Source of the DNA: Pseudomonadota bacterium
GTDB taxonomy: Bacteria > Pseudomonadota > Gammaproteobacteria > Burkholderiales > Thiobacillaceae
Reading direction: 5' to 3'
NCBI GenBank assembly: GCA_030691265.1
Contig: JAUYET010000102.1
Span: 1 to 56,869 of the forward strand
Length of the DNA: 56,869 bases
The notes under the pieces were generated by a model. The model worked only from the letters and a program-made list of their open reading frames with translations. It made no database searches and was not told where the DNA came from. Shown here in pieces: positions 44,363-51,459 of this stretch; the stretch's first letter is position 1, and each line of letters opens with the position of its first letter. The position numbers were made by a program, and so were the translations under genes.

Positions 44363-44390
44363 AATCGCCTCCGAGCTCAAGAAACACTGA
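44223..44390 (+). CDS. possible small overlapping gene
   Basis: A 55-codon frame starting inside the end of the phosphoribosyltransferase gene and running 28 bp past it. It encodes a basic peptide with LNRKLGTSLAPRMLTPSEI and LLRQSKREIASELKKH, which looks like a structured helix and not random translation. No strong ribosome site is seen. It may be a true overprinted gene or a remnant; low confidence. Confidence 0.3.
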   Translation: MDQSNPGGKPSLVTVSTALLNRKLGTSLAPRMLTPSEIALLRQSKREIASELKKH

Positions 44391-44398
44391 ACCTGCCC

Positions 44399-44629
44399 AT
44401 GATTCAGGAACATGCCTCGGTGGTATTGCTGGAATCTCTGCCCCAGTCTGGCCTTGAGGTGGGCGATGTCGGCGTGGTGGTGCATGTGCATCGCAACGGC
44501 GAGGCTTACGAGGTGGAATTCCTTACCCTGGAAGGCGAAACCATCGGCATCGAAACGCTCTCCGCCGGACAAATCCGGGCGGCGTCTCGACGTGATATGC
44601 CGCATGTGCGTGAGCGGCTAGCCGCGTGA
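44399..44629 (+). CDS. DUF4926 domain-containing protein
   Basis: A 76-residue protein of the DUF4926 family: an SH3-like beta barrel with LEVGDVGVVVHVHRNGEAYEVEFLTLEGETIGI. DUF4926 genes are often found in pairs with DUF6883 or other small genes of toxin-antitoxin character; no function is established. It starts 9 bp after the overlapping small frame and 36 bp after the phosphoribosyltransferase stop. Confidence 0.78.
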   Translation: MIQEHASVVLLESLPQSGLEVGDVGVVVHVHRNGEAYEVEFLTLEGETIGIETLSAGQIRAASRRDMPHVRERLAA

Positions 44630-44726
44630 GGGCGATGATCGAGCAGCCCGGTATCGGCTCCCCGCGATTCTGCTTGGCGAAACATGATGGCGAGATGTCC
44701 TGGCAGGGGCGACCATAATTTAGTTA

Positions 44727-44756
44727 AATTCAAAAAAGTCGCGACTTTTTTGAATT
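44727..44756. promoter_or_regulatory. 30-bp perfect palindrome upstream of the DUF4143 ATPase
   Basis: AATTCAAAAAAGTCG and its exact complement meet at 44741/44742 with no spacer, ending 19 bp before the ATPase ATG, in a short AT-rich segment. With no spacer it fits a dimeric-protein operator better than an RNA hairpin; it may be bound by the ATPase product or another regulator. Confidence 0.6.
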
Positions 44757-44775
44757 GATAAATAAAATAGTCGCC

Positions 44776-45921
44776 ATGAAGCGCTATCTCGATGCTCTCG
44801 TCGCCACCGATCTGGAACGCAAAATGGTCTTGCTGACCGGCCCGCGCCAGGTTGGAAAAACGACGTTGTGCCGTCAGCTCATGGCTGGTTTTGAACCGGC
44901 GCAGTATCTGAACTGGGATGTTCTGGCGGATCGCGCCGTGTTGCAGCGGCAAAGCTGGTCACCACGCAGCCGTCTGCTGGCGATGGATGAAATCCACAAA
45001 ATGCCGGACTGGAAGAATTGGCTGAAAGGCGTGGTGGATGGCCGTGCGCCGGGGCAGGCCCTTCTGGTGACCGGCAGCGCGCGCATGGAAACCTGGCGGC
45101 AAAGCGGCGATTCGTTGGCCGGGCGTTACCTGGCGTTTCGCTTGCACCCCATTTCCGTGCGCGAATGGTGCGAGCAGCAGGGCGGCACGCCGATACAGGC
45201 GCTGGAACGACTGATGCAGCGCGGTGGTTTTCCCGAGCCTTGCCTGGCCGAAACCGCGCAGGAGGCGGATCGCTGGCGGCAGCAATATTTCACCGATCTG
45301 ATCCGCGAAGACGTGCTGGAGTTTTCCCGCCTGCATGAAATCAACACCATGCGTCTGTTTGTCGAATTGCTGCGCGAACGCGTCGGCTCGCCCGTGTCGC
45401 TCGCCTCCATCGCGCGCGATCTCGCGGTATCCCCGGCCACGCTGAAGCGTTACCTCGATATTTTGCAGGCGCTGTACATCGTCTTCACCGTGCAGCCCTG
45501 GCACCGCAACGTGGCGCGCGCCATTCTGCAAACGCCGAAGGTGTATTTCTTCGATACCGGTCTGGTGCGCGGCGACGAGGGCATTCGCCTGGAAAACGCC
45601 GTCGCCGCCATGCTGCTGAAACACGTCCATTTCCAGCAGGATGCCCAGGGCAAGACCGCCGGGCTGCACTACATCCGCACCAAAGATGGCGCTGAAGTGG
45701 ATTTCGCCCTGAGCGAAGGCGATGGTGAAAACAATGCATTAACGTATTTGATCGAATGCAAACTGGCCGACAACACGGTTCACCGCGCCCTGGCCGGGTT
45801 CGCCGAAAAATTCCCGCAGACCCAGGCCGTGCAACTGGTGCGCGACTTGCGCCAGGAGGAATTCCGCGCGCCGGTGCAGATTGTCGATGCGGCGCGCTGG
45901 TTGGCGGAATTGGCGGCTTGA
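44776..45921 (+). CDS. ATP-binding protein, AAA_14/DUF4143 family
   Basis: A 381-residue ATPase. Walker A LLTGPRQVGKTTL at about 18-30, Walker B LLAMDEIHKMPDW, arginine-containing sensor LLVTGSARMETW, and a C-terminal DUF4143 domain with the nuclease-like EVDFALSEGDGENNALTYLIECKLAD. Such proteins are widespread, mobile and of unknown biological role. The ATG at 44776 is used; an in-frame TTG at 44755 falls inside the palindrome. The gene stands alone. Confidence 0.87.
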   Translation: MKRYLDALVATDLERKMVLLTGPRQVGKTTLCRQLMAGFEPAQYLNWDVLADRAVLQRQSWSPRSRLLAMDEIHKMPDWKNWLKGVVDGRAPGQALLVTGSARMETWRQSGDSLAGRYLAFRLHPISVREWCEQQGGTPIQALERLMQRGGFPEPCLAETAQEADRWRQQYFTDLIREDVLEFSRLHEINTMRLFVELLRERVGSPVSLASIARDLAVSPATLKRYLDILQALYIVFTVQPWHRNVARAILQTPKVYFFDTGLVRGDEGIRLENAVAAMLLKHVHFQQDAQGKTAGLHYIRTKDGAEVDFALSEGDGENNALTYLIECKLADNTVHRALAGFAEKFPQTQAVQLVRDLRQEEFRAPVQIVDAARWLAELAA

Positions 45922-45952
45922 TCCGGCCTATCACTCCCTATCTGGAAACCCC

Positions 45953-47014
45953 ATGACCTACCGCGCCTTGCTTCTCACCGACACGCCCGAGTTTTCCGCC
46001 CAGGTAACGGAGCTGGACACCCTGCCCGAAGGCGATGTCGAACTGCATATCGACTACGCCACGCTCAACTACAAGGACGCGCTGGCCATCACCAACAAGA
46101 GCCCCATCGTGCGCACCTGGCCGATGGTCGCCGGCATCGACGCGGCGGGCGTGGTGGCGCATTCGACGCATGCCGCATTTCAGCCCGGCGACGCGGTGGT
46201 GCTGAACGGCTGGGGGCTGAGCGAAACACGATGGGGCGGCCTGGCGCAGCGCACCCGCGCGCCCGGCGACTGGCTGGTGAAACTGCCGGCACGCTCAAGT
46301 CGTTCGCCGGGCCGCCCCAAGAACGACTTGGCCCCCTCGGGGGGTGGCTCGGACGTTTTTTCCGAGCCGGGGGCGCAAATGAGCCCGCGCGATGCCGCCG
46401 CCATCGGCACCGCCGGCTATACGGCGGCGCTGTGCGTGCAGGCGCTGGAGCGGCATGGCCTGACGCCGGCTGATGGCCCGATTCTGGTCACCGGCGCGAC
46501 TGGCGGCGTCGGTTCGATTGCCGTGGCCTTGCTGGCGCGGGCGGGGTTTGAAGTGCATGCGTTGACCGGCAAAGCGGCGGATCACGCCTATCTGAAAAGC
46601 CTGGGTGCGGCCGAAGTGCTGGACCGCGCCGATTTCGCCGCGCCGGGCAAGCCGATGCAGAAGGAACGTTTCGCCGGCGTCGTCGATGTGCTGGGCAGTC
46701 AGGTTCTGGTCAATGCCTGCGCGCAAGTCAAACGCAACGGCGCGGTGGCGGCGTGCGGGTTGGCGATGGGCATGGATTTCCCGGCCAGCGTGGCGCCATT
46801 CATCCTGCGTGGCATTTCGCTGTATGGCATCGATTCGGTCTATGCCAGCCTGGCGCGCCGGCAAGCGGCCTGGACCTTGCTGGCCGAGCGCCTGACGTCG
46901 GCCGATCTGGCCGGTATCGCGCATGAAATCGCGTTATCCGAGACCCTGCCCGCCGCCGAGAAAATGCTCGCCGGGCAGATGACCGGGCGTTTTGTTGTTG
47001 ATGTGAATCGTTGA
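45953..47014 (+). CDS. acuI: acrylyl-CoA reductase/quinone oxidoreductase (YhdH/AcuI family) with an in-frame repeat insertion
   Basis: An MDR-superfamily NADPH oxidoreductase of 353 residues, about 25-30 longer than the family norm (near 325). The catalytic and cofactor regions are intact: LNYKDALAITNKSP, VAGIDAAGVV, GTAGYTAALCV and VTGATGGVGSIAV. The extra length lies at about residues 114-142 (SSRSPGRPKNDLAPSGGG and following), translated from an inserted palindromic repeat between WLVKLPA and MSPRDAAAIGTAG. The insertion is in frame with no stop, so the enzyme may still fold. Confidence 0.88.
   Translation: MTYRALLLTDTPEFSAQVTELDTLPEGDVELHIDYATLNYKDALAITNKSPIVRTWPMVAGIDAAGVVAHSTHAAFQPGDAVVLNGWGLSETRWGGLAQRTRAPGDWLVKLPARSSRSPGRPKNDLAPSGGGSDVFSEPGAQMSPRDAAAIGTAGYTAALCVQALERHGLTPADGPILVTGATGGVGSIAVALLARAGFEVHALTGKAADHAYLKSLGAAEVLDRADFAAPGKPMQKERFAGVVDVLGSQVLVNACAQVKRNGAVAACGLAMGMDFPASVAPFILRGISLYGIDSVYASLARRQAAWTLLAERLTSADLAGIAHEIALSETLPAAEKMLAGQMTGRFVVDVNR
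46294..46376. repeat. inverted-repeat sequence inserted in frame in acuI
   Basis: Contains three nested or adjacent hairpins: AAGTCGTTC/GAACGACTT, CCCCCTCGGGGGG and GGCTCGGA/TCCGAGCC. It resembles intergenic repeats common in Burkholderiales but here lies within a coding frame. Confidence 0.7.
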
Positions 47015-47030
47015 TGTGAAACAACAATCC

Positions 47031-47108
47031 GTAGGATGCGGTGAGGAACGAACCGCATCGCGCGCGGCACGATGAAACGATGCGGTTCGCAAGCTCACCA
47101 CATCCTAC
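47031..47108. repeat. GTAG palindrome pair, family B
   Basis: GTAGGATGCGGTGAGGAACG with its hairpin arm, then an inverted copy ending GCTCACCACATCCTAC, between acuI and the MBL hydrolase gene. A head-to-head pair. Confidence 0.85.
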
Positions 47109-47152
47109 GAGTGCTTCGACGAATGAAAATCCGAGTTGAAAGAAAGCCTGTC

Positions 47153-48121
47153 ATGACGCCTGTGATTCCTCAGCATCACCCGCACGGCATCGTCACCCTC
47201 GACGCCGAATATCTGCGCCCCGGCCTCGCCGCCGTGCATCTCATCGTCGAACGGGGCCGCGCCGCCATTATTGATACCGGCACCAATTCCGCCGTGCCGC
47301 ATGTCCTCGCCGCACTGGCCGATCTGGGCATCGCGCCGGATGCGGTCGATTACGTCATCGTCACGCATGTGCATCTCGACCACGCCGGGGCGGCCGGCGC
47401 GTTTCTCGCCGCGTGCCCGAACGCCAGGCTGGTTGTGCATCCGCGCGGCGCGCGGCATCTGATCGACCCGATCAAATTGGTGCAGGGCTCCATCGCGGTG
47501 TACGGCGAAGCGACGTTCCGCGCGTTGTACGGCGAGATCGTGCCCGCACCGGTGGAGCGGGTGATCGAGGCGGACGACGGTTTTGTGCTGGATTTCAACG
47601 GCCGCCGGCTCGAATTCATCGACACGCCGGGGCATGCGCGGCACCATTTCTGCATCCACGACCGCGCCAGCAACAGCCTGTTCACCGGCGACACCTTCGG
47701 CATTTCCTATCGCGAGTTCGATGTCGTGGTGGGCAACACGCTGCGTCCGTTCATCTTTCCCACCACGACGCCGGTGCAGTTCGAGCCGGAGGCGCTGCAC
47801 GCGTCCATTGACCGCTTGGTCATGCGCAACGCGGATGCCGCTTACCTGACCCACTACGGCCGCATCACGAATTTGCCGGCGCTGGCGCCGGCCCTGCATG
47901 CGCTGATCGACGAATTTGTCGCGCTGACCTTGGCCGCGCCCGGTGCAGGTGAAGCCCGGAAAATCGCATTGATGCAGACGATGAGCGATGGCTTGATGTC
48001 CCGCCTGCGCACCCACGGCAGCACGCTGGACGACGCGACTTGCCGCGAGCTGCTGGCCAACGACGTGGAACTCAACAGCCAGGGATTGCTGGTCTGGCGT
48101 GACCGCGAACCGCGCGGCTGA
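47153..48121 (+). CDS. MBL-fold metallo-hydrolase
   Basis: A 322-residue metallo-beta-lactamase-fold enzyme. The metal site is complete: THVHLDHAGAAG (HxHxDH), the His in IDTPGHARHHF, the bridging Asp in LFTGDTFGI, and a C-terminal His in YLTHYGR. Related proteins hydrolyse thioesters or lactones, but no substrate can be read from the sequence. I start at the ATG at 47153; an upstream ATG at 47123 is possible. A 141-bp element lies after its stop. Confidence 0.85.
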   Translation: MTPVIPQHHPHGIVTLDAEYLRPGLAAVHLIVERGRAAIIDTGTNSAVPHVLAALADLGIAPDAVDYVIVTHVHLDHAGAAGAFLAACPNARLVVHPRGARHLIDPIKLVQGSIAVYGEATFRALYGEIVPAPVERVIEADDGFVLDFNGRRLEFIDTPGHARHHFCIHDRASNSLFTGDTFGISYREFDVVVGNTLRPFIFPTTTPVQFEPEALHASIDRLVMRNADAAYLTHYGRITNLPALAPALHALIDEFVALTLAAPGAGEARKIALMQTMSDGLMSRLRTHGSTLDDATCRELLANDVELNSQGLLVWRDREPRG

Positions 48122-48234
48122 AACAGCTCTGAGCTATCGATCGTGAACGCATAAGCCTGAACACCCCCTCTCCCCCAGCCCCTCCCCCGCATGCGGGGGA
48201 GGGGAGGCGTTCAGATTTCATTTGGTCGTATTAA

Positions 48235-48375
48235 CCTGAAAACCTCAGTTGACGGATAAATTCATTACGATTCAATGTGTTGCGAGATGTCTGTAGGTGC
48301 GAATTCATTCGCACCGAAGTCGTTGATTGTGCGAATAAATTCGCACCTACGAGCACCTCAACTGAGGTTTCTAGG
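48235..48375 (+). repeat. 141-bp MITE-like element, copy 4
   Basis: Full-length copy, left end CCTGAAAACCTCAGTTGAC, right end CTCAACTGAGGTTTCTAGG, between convergent MBL and thioredoxin-like genes. Upstream at 48162-48205 is another hairpin, CCCTCCCCCGCATGCGGGGGAG. Confidence 0.85.
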
Positions 48376-48385
48376 GTTTATAGAG

Positions 48386-48616
48386 TTACAGCCAGCCCTC
48401 GATCTTCTTCCGGTCCGGTATGCCGCCGGCATGCACGACCTTGCCGTCGATGACGACGCCGGGGGTGGACATGACGCCGTAGCCGAGGATGGCGGCCATG
48501 TCGGTGACTTTTTCCAGTTCGATCACAGCACCCTTGGCGGCGGCGACCTCTTCGATCAGCTTGGCGGTGGTTTCGCAGTTGCGGCAACCAGTGCCGAGGA
48601 CTTTGATGCTTTTCAT
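48386..48616 (-). CDS. small thioredoxin-like redox-active disulfide protein
   Basis: A 76-residue thioredoxin-fold protein of the redox-active disulfide protein 2 type. The active site reads GTGCRNCETT (CxxC), followed by KLIEEVAA and the cis-Pro loop MSTPGVVIDGKVVHAGG. Such proteins accompany permeases of the ArsP/DUF318 type and arsenic or mercury loci. It is the last gene of the ars strand run. Confidence 0.9.
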   Translation of the reverse strand: MKSIKVLGTGCRNCETTAKLIEEVAAAKGAVIELEKVTDMAAILGYGVMSTPGVVIDGKVVHAGGIPDRKKIEGWL

Positions 48617-48632
48617 GACGATGCCTTCACCC

Positions 48633-48672
48633 CTGACCCTCTCCCAGAGGGAGAGGGGGAATTAGTTGGTTT
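48633..48672. repeat. 40-bp direct repeat, copy 1 (with copy 2 at 48793-48832)
   Basis: Two 40-bp copies, CTGACCCTCTCCCAGAGG onward to ATTAGTTGGTTT, differ at one base and flank a GTAG pair (48716-48788). Each contains the CCCTCTCCCAGAGGGAGAGG hairpin. The second copy encodes the C-terminal tail of ArsM, so it appears that the end of arsM was duplicated or rearranged around the palindrome. Confidence 0.8.
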
Positions 48673-48715
48673 CGTGCTTATCCGGTTAACACACCCACCC
48701 ACTACCGGTAGTGGC

Positions 48716-48788
48716 GTAGGTTGGGCAAAGCGAAGCGTGCCCAACGAACCGGTGCGATGTTGGGCACGCTTCGCTTTGCCCAACCTAC
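48716..48788. repeat. GTAG palindrome pair, family A (end of arsM)
   Basis: GTAGGTTGGGCAAAGCG and complement CGCTTTGCCCAACCTAC with a 14-nt spacer. The CTA at 48785-48787 on this strand supplies the UAG stop codon of arsM. Confidence 0.88.
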
Positions 48789-49633
48789 GGCGCTGACCCT
48801 CTCCCAGAGGGAGAGGGGGGATTAGTTGGTTTGACGGCCTCGATGTTGGCCGAGGCGATGTAGTTCTCCACGCCGCGTCCCGGCGCCCAGTGCTGGATGT
48901 ATTCGCGGCTGGCGTCTTTGGGGGCGATGCGGATGGCGCTGAAACCTGCGGCGGCCAGCATGGCGGCCAGGTCGGCGATGTTCGCCGCGCCGGCGACGCA
49001 GCCGGTGTAGAGGGCGACTTCGGCCTGCATGTCTGGCGGCAGTTCAGCGGTCAGCACGATGTCGGAAATGGCCAGGCGGCCACCGGGTTTCAGCGCGCGA
49101 TAAGCATCGCGGAACACTTGCGCCTTGTCCGGCGACAGGTTGATGACACAGTTGGAAATGATCACGTCGATGCTGGCATCGGCTACCGGCAGATGTTCGA
49201 TTTCGCCGAGGCGGAATTCGACGTTGGCGAAACTGCCTTTGCTTGCGTTGGCGCGTGCTTTCGAGATCATGTCCGGCGTCATGTCGATGCCGATGACGCA
49301 ACCGCTGGCGCCGACCGCGCGTGCGGCCAGGAAGCAGTCGAAGCCTGCACCGCTGCCCAGATCAAGCACGCTTTCGCCCGGTTGCAGCGCGGCGATGGCC
49401 TGCGGGTTGCCGCAACCCAGGCCGAGATTGGCGCCTTCCGGCACGGCGGCGGTTTCTGCTGCGCTGTAGCCGATACCGCGCGACAGCAGTTCGGCGACCG
49501 AGTGATCGGACGGCGCGCAACAGCCACCCGCCGTAGCCGGGGCGGTGGCGCAGCAGGAAGAACCGGTGTTGGCGACCGCCGCATAGGCGGTGCGGACTTG
49601 CTGGCGGATGGTGTCGTGATTGGTTGGTCGCAT
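48785..49633 (-). CDS. arsM: arsenite S-adenosylmethionine methyltransferase ArsM
   Basis: Methylates arsenite using SAM. 282 residues. SAM-binding motif I VLDLGSGAGFDCFLAARAVG, GIDMTPDMISKAR, and the two family cysteines in SNCVINLSPDKA and LYTGCVAGA are intact. A Cys-rich N-terminus (SSCC, GGCCAP) may bind arsenic. The last 13 or so residues (TNPPSPSGRGSAP) are translated from intergenic-type repeat DNA, and the stop lies in a GTAG palindrome, so the native C-terminus has been replaced. Confidence 0.93.
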   Translation of the reverse strand: MRPTNHDTIRQQVRTAYAAVANTGSSCCATAPATAGGCCAPSDHSVAELLSRGIGYSAAETAAVPEGANLGLGCGNPQAIAALQPGESVLDLGSGAGFDCFLAARAVGASGCVIGIDMTPDMISKARANASKGSFANVEFRLGEIEHLPVADASIDVIISNCVINLSPDKAQVFRDAYRALKPGGRLAISDIVLTAELPPDMQAEVALYTGCVAGAANIADLAAMLAAAGFSAIRIAPKDASREYIQHWAPGRGVENYIASANIEAVKPTNPPSPSGRGSAP

Positions 49634-49665
49634 GATTTACAGGGATGACCTCAATGGGTTTTATC

Positions 49666-49715
49666 GGTGCGCACGGCGCACCCTACACGCTGTCGTAGGG
49701 TGCGCCGTGCGCACC
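49666..49715. repeat. GTAG palindrome pair, family C (tail-to-tail)
   Basis: GGTGCGCACGGCGCACCCTAC then GTAGGGTGCGCCGTGCGCACC with 8 nt between: the GTAG ends face inward, unlike the outward-facing pairs elsewhere. Lies between arsM and the upstream ars gene. Confidence 0.85.
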
Positions 49716-49730
49716 GAAATACAGCGCCCC

Positions 49731-50069
49731 TCAGCAGCAGGACTGGCCGGATTGGGTCGGCGTGCAGCAGGCGCCGCCTTCGACCACGGCGAGGTTGGCG
49801 AACGGATCGACTTTCAGCTTCGGCTTGGCTGGTGCAAACGCCTCGCCGTAGGCTGCATCGAACCTGGCGTCCGCCTTCTCGCTGGTTTCGTCGCGGATGT
49901 GGCGGGCGATTTCGATGACGCTGTCGATCTGTTCCTTGGCGACGCCGTATTGTTTGAGACGGTCCACCTGGCACAGCCCCTGGTTGGGGTGGTTGGACGC
50001 GATGTTGGCGGCCAGCGCGACCAGCGCGACGATGGAGGGGTGCAGCGGGTTTGCGTGCGATTCACTCAT
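49731..50069 (-). CDS. arsenic-locus-associated protein with Cys-rich tail
   Basis: A 112-residue cytosolic protein. The body is helical (IVALVALAANIASNHPNQGL to RHIRDETSEKADARF) and loosely recalls carboxymuconolactone decarboxylase-like helical bundles; the tail GGACCTPTQSGQSCC has four cysteines suited to binding As(III) or another soft metal. The ATG overlaps the stop of the ArsP-type permease (ATGA), so the two are probably co-translated. I do not recognise a characterised family. Confidence 0.75.
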   Translation of the reverse strand: MSESHANPLHPSIVALVALAANIASNHPNQGLCQVDRLKQYGVAKEQIDSVIEIARHIRDETSEKADARFDAAYGEAFAPAKPKLKVDPFANLAVVEGGACCTPTQSGQSCC

Positions 50070-51043
50070 ATGACAGTCCTCAAAGCGTTGAAAGCGACAC
50101 CGACCAGCACGAAGGCGATGGCGAGATAGCCGGCGAAGATGCCGAGCAGCGGCCATTTGACGACTTTGCGCAGGATCAGCATCTCCGGCAGCGACAGCGC
50201 GACGACCGCCATCATGAACGCCAGCACGGTGCCGATGGGGACGCCCTTGAGCAGCAGGGCTTCCGCCACCGGGATGATGCCGACCGCGTCGGAATACATC
50301 GGCACACCGACCAGCACGGCGACGATCACCGACCACACGCTGCCGTCGCCGGCGATGCGGGCGACGAAATCTTCCGGCACATAGCCGTGGATCAACGCGC
50401 CGACGCCGACGCCGATCAGCACATATTTCCAGATGCGGCCGACGATCTGGCGCACTTCGTTCCAGGCGTAGTCGTGGCGCGCGCGCAGGGAGGTATCGGC
50501 GGTGTCAACCTGAGCCTCTCCCATGCGAATTTGCCAGACGTAGTCCTCGACCCAGCGTTCCAGCTTGAAGGCTTGCAGGACGTAGCCGCCGATGAAGGCG
50601 ACGCTGATGCCGGTGAGGACGTAGATCGCGGTGATCTGCCAGCCGATCACGCTGGATAACACGACCATCGCGGCCAGATCGACCATCGGGCTGGCGATCA
50701 GGAACGACAGCGTGACGCCGAGCGGAATGCCGGCCTCGACGAAGCCGATGAACAGCGGAATCGACGAGCAGGAACAGAACGGCGTCACCGCGCCCAGGCC
50801 CACCGCCAGCAGGCGTGCGCCGGGACCGGAGCGGCCCTTCATCAGCGCGCGCACCCGTTCCGGCGTGAACAGTGCGCGCAGCCAGCCCATCAGGTAGATC
50901 ACCGTGGTCAGCAGGAGCAGGATCTTCGCCACGTCCATGACGAAGAAATGCAGCGCGGCGCCGAGCGGCGACGCTGGCGCGATGTTGGCAAAAACAGAAC
51001 CGGCCAGGTCGAAGATCAGCAGCGCGGCAAGTGCATCGAACAT
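50066..51043 (-). CDS. arsP: ArsP-type permease (DUF318)
   Basis: A 325-residue polytopic permease with about eight helices. The family signature TPFCSCSSIPLFIGFVEAGIPLG, with two cysteines, is complete, as is the C-terminal mirror segment VGVPMYSDAVGIIPVAEALLLKGVPIGT. ArsP of Campylobacter exports trivalent organoarsenicals such as methylarsenite, which fits its place beside arsM. A cytoplasmic loop of about 35 residues separates the two halves. Confidence 0.9.
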   Translation of the reverse strand: MFDALAALLIFDLAGSVFANIAPASPLGAALHFFVMDVAKILLLLTTVIYLMGWLRALFTPERVRALMKGRSGPGARLLAVGLGAVTPFCSCSSIPLFIGFVEAGIPLGVTLSFLIASPMVDLAAMVVLSSVIGWQITAIYVLTGISVAFIGGYVLQAFKLERWVEDYVWQIRMGEAQVDTADTSLRARHDYAWNEVRQIVGRIWKYVLIGVGVGALIHGYVPEDFVARIAGDGSVWSVIVAVLVGVPMYSDAVGIIPVAEALLLKGVPIGTVLAFMMAVVALSLPEMLILRKVVKWPLLGIFAGYLAIAFVLVGVAFNALRTVI

Positions 51044-51103
51044 GCAATATCCGGGTTAGCGAAGTAATCGGCCCAACGCCGCAAATCGCGCCGAAGAAAC
51101 ACG

Positions 51104-51175
51104 GTAGGGTGGATAAGCGAAGCGCATCCACCTTGACGGCGGCGATGGTGGATGCGCTTCGCTTATCCACCCTAC
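51104..51175. repeat. GTAG palindrome pair, family D
   Basis: GTAGGGTGGATAAGCGAAGC and its complement GCTTCGCTTATCCACCCTAC flank a short spacer, between arsP and the GDCCVxC gene. Confidence 0.88.
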
Positions 51176-51201
51176 GGAATCAATGGGTTGCATGGTGTTT
51201 C

Positions 51202-51459
51202 TTAAGAGCTGCCGCAGCCTCCGCAACAACCACTGCCACTTGCGCGGCCGGCGCGTTCGATCTGGACGGGCGGGCAGGGCACGTCGCCGTAAGAACAGAA
51301 CACGCAGCAGTCGCCCGGTTTCTGCTTCAGCAGGGCGCCACAGGCTTTGCATGAATAAGACAACTGGCAGGCATCGGTGGGCATGGTTTCAGTCTCGGCG
51401 TGGCCGCACTGGGGACAGGTAATGCGGGATTGCAGAATCAGGGTAGGGGGCAAACTCAT
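51202..51459 (-). CDS. GDCCVxC domain-containing protein
   Basis: An 85-residue Cys-rich protein with a zinc-ribbon-like pair (ITCPQCGH, YSCKACGALL), then the motif GDCCVFCSYGDVPCPPVQ that names the family, and a GCCGGCGSS tail. Relatives include selenoproteins with Sec at one of these Cys; here ordinary Cys codons are used. Common next to mercury, arsenic or copper genes. The ATG overlaps the stop of the MBL gene (ATGA). Confidence 0.85.
   Translation of the reverse strand: MSLPPTLILQSRITCPQCGHAETETMPTDACQLSYSCKACGALLKQKPGDCCVFCSYGDVPCPPVQIERAGRASGSGCCGGCGSS

Noticed and set aside
51202..51459. Selenoprotein reading of the GDCCVxC gene
   Set aside because: The motif uses ordinary Cys codons and the frame has no internal TGA, so selenocysteine is not needed.
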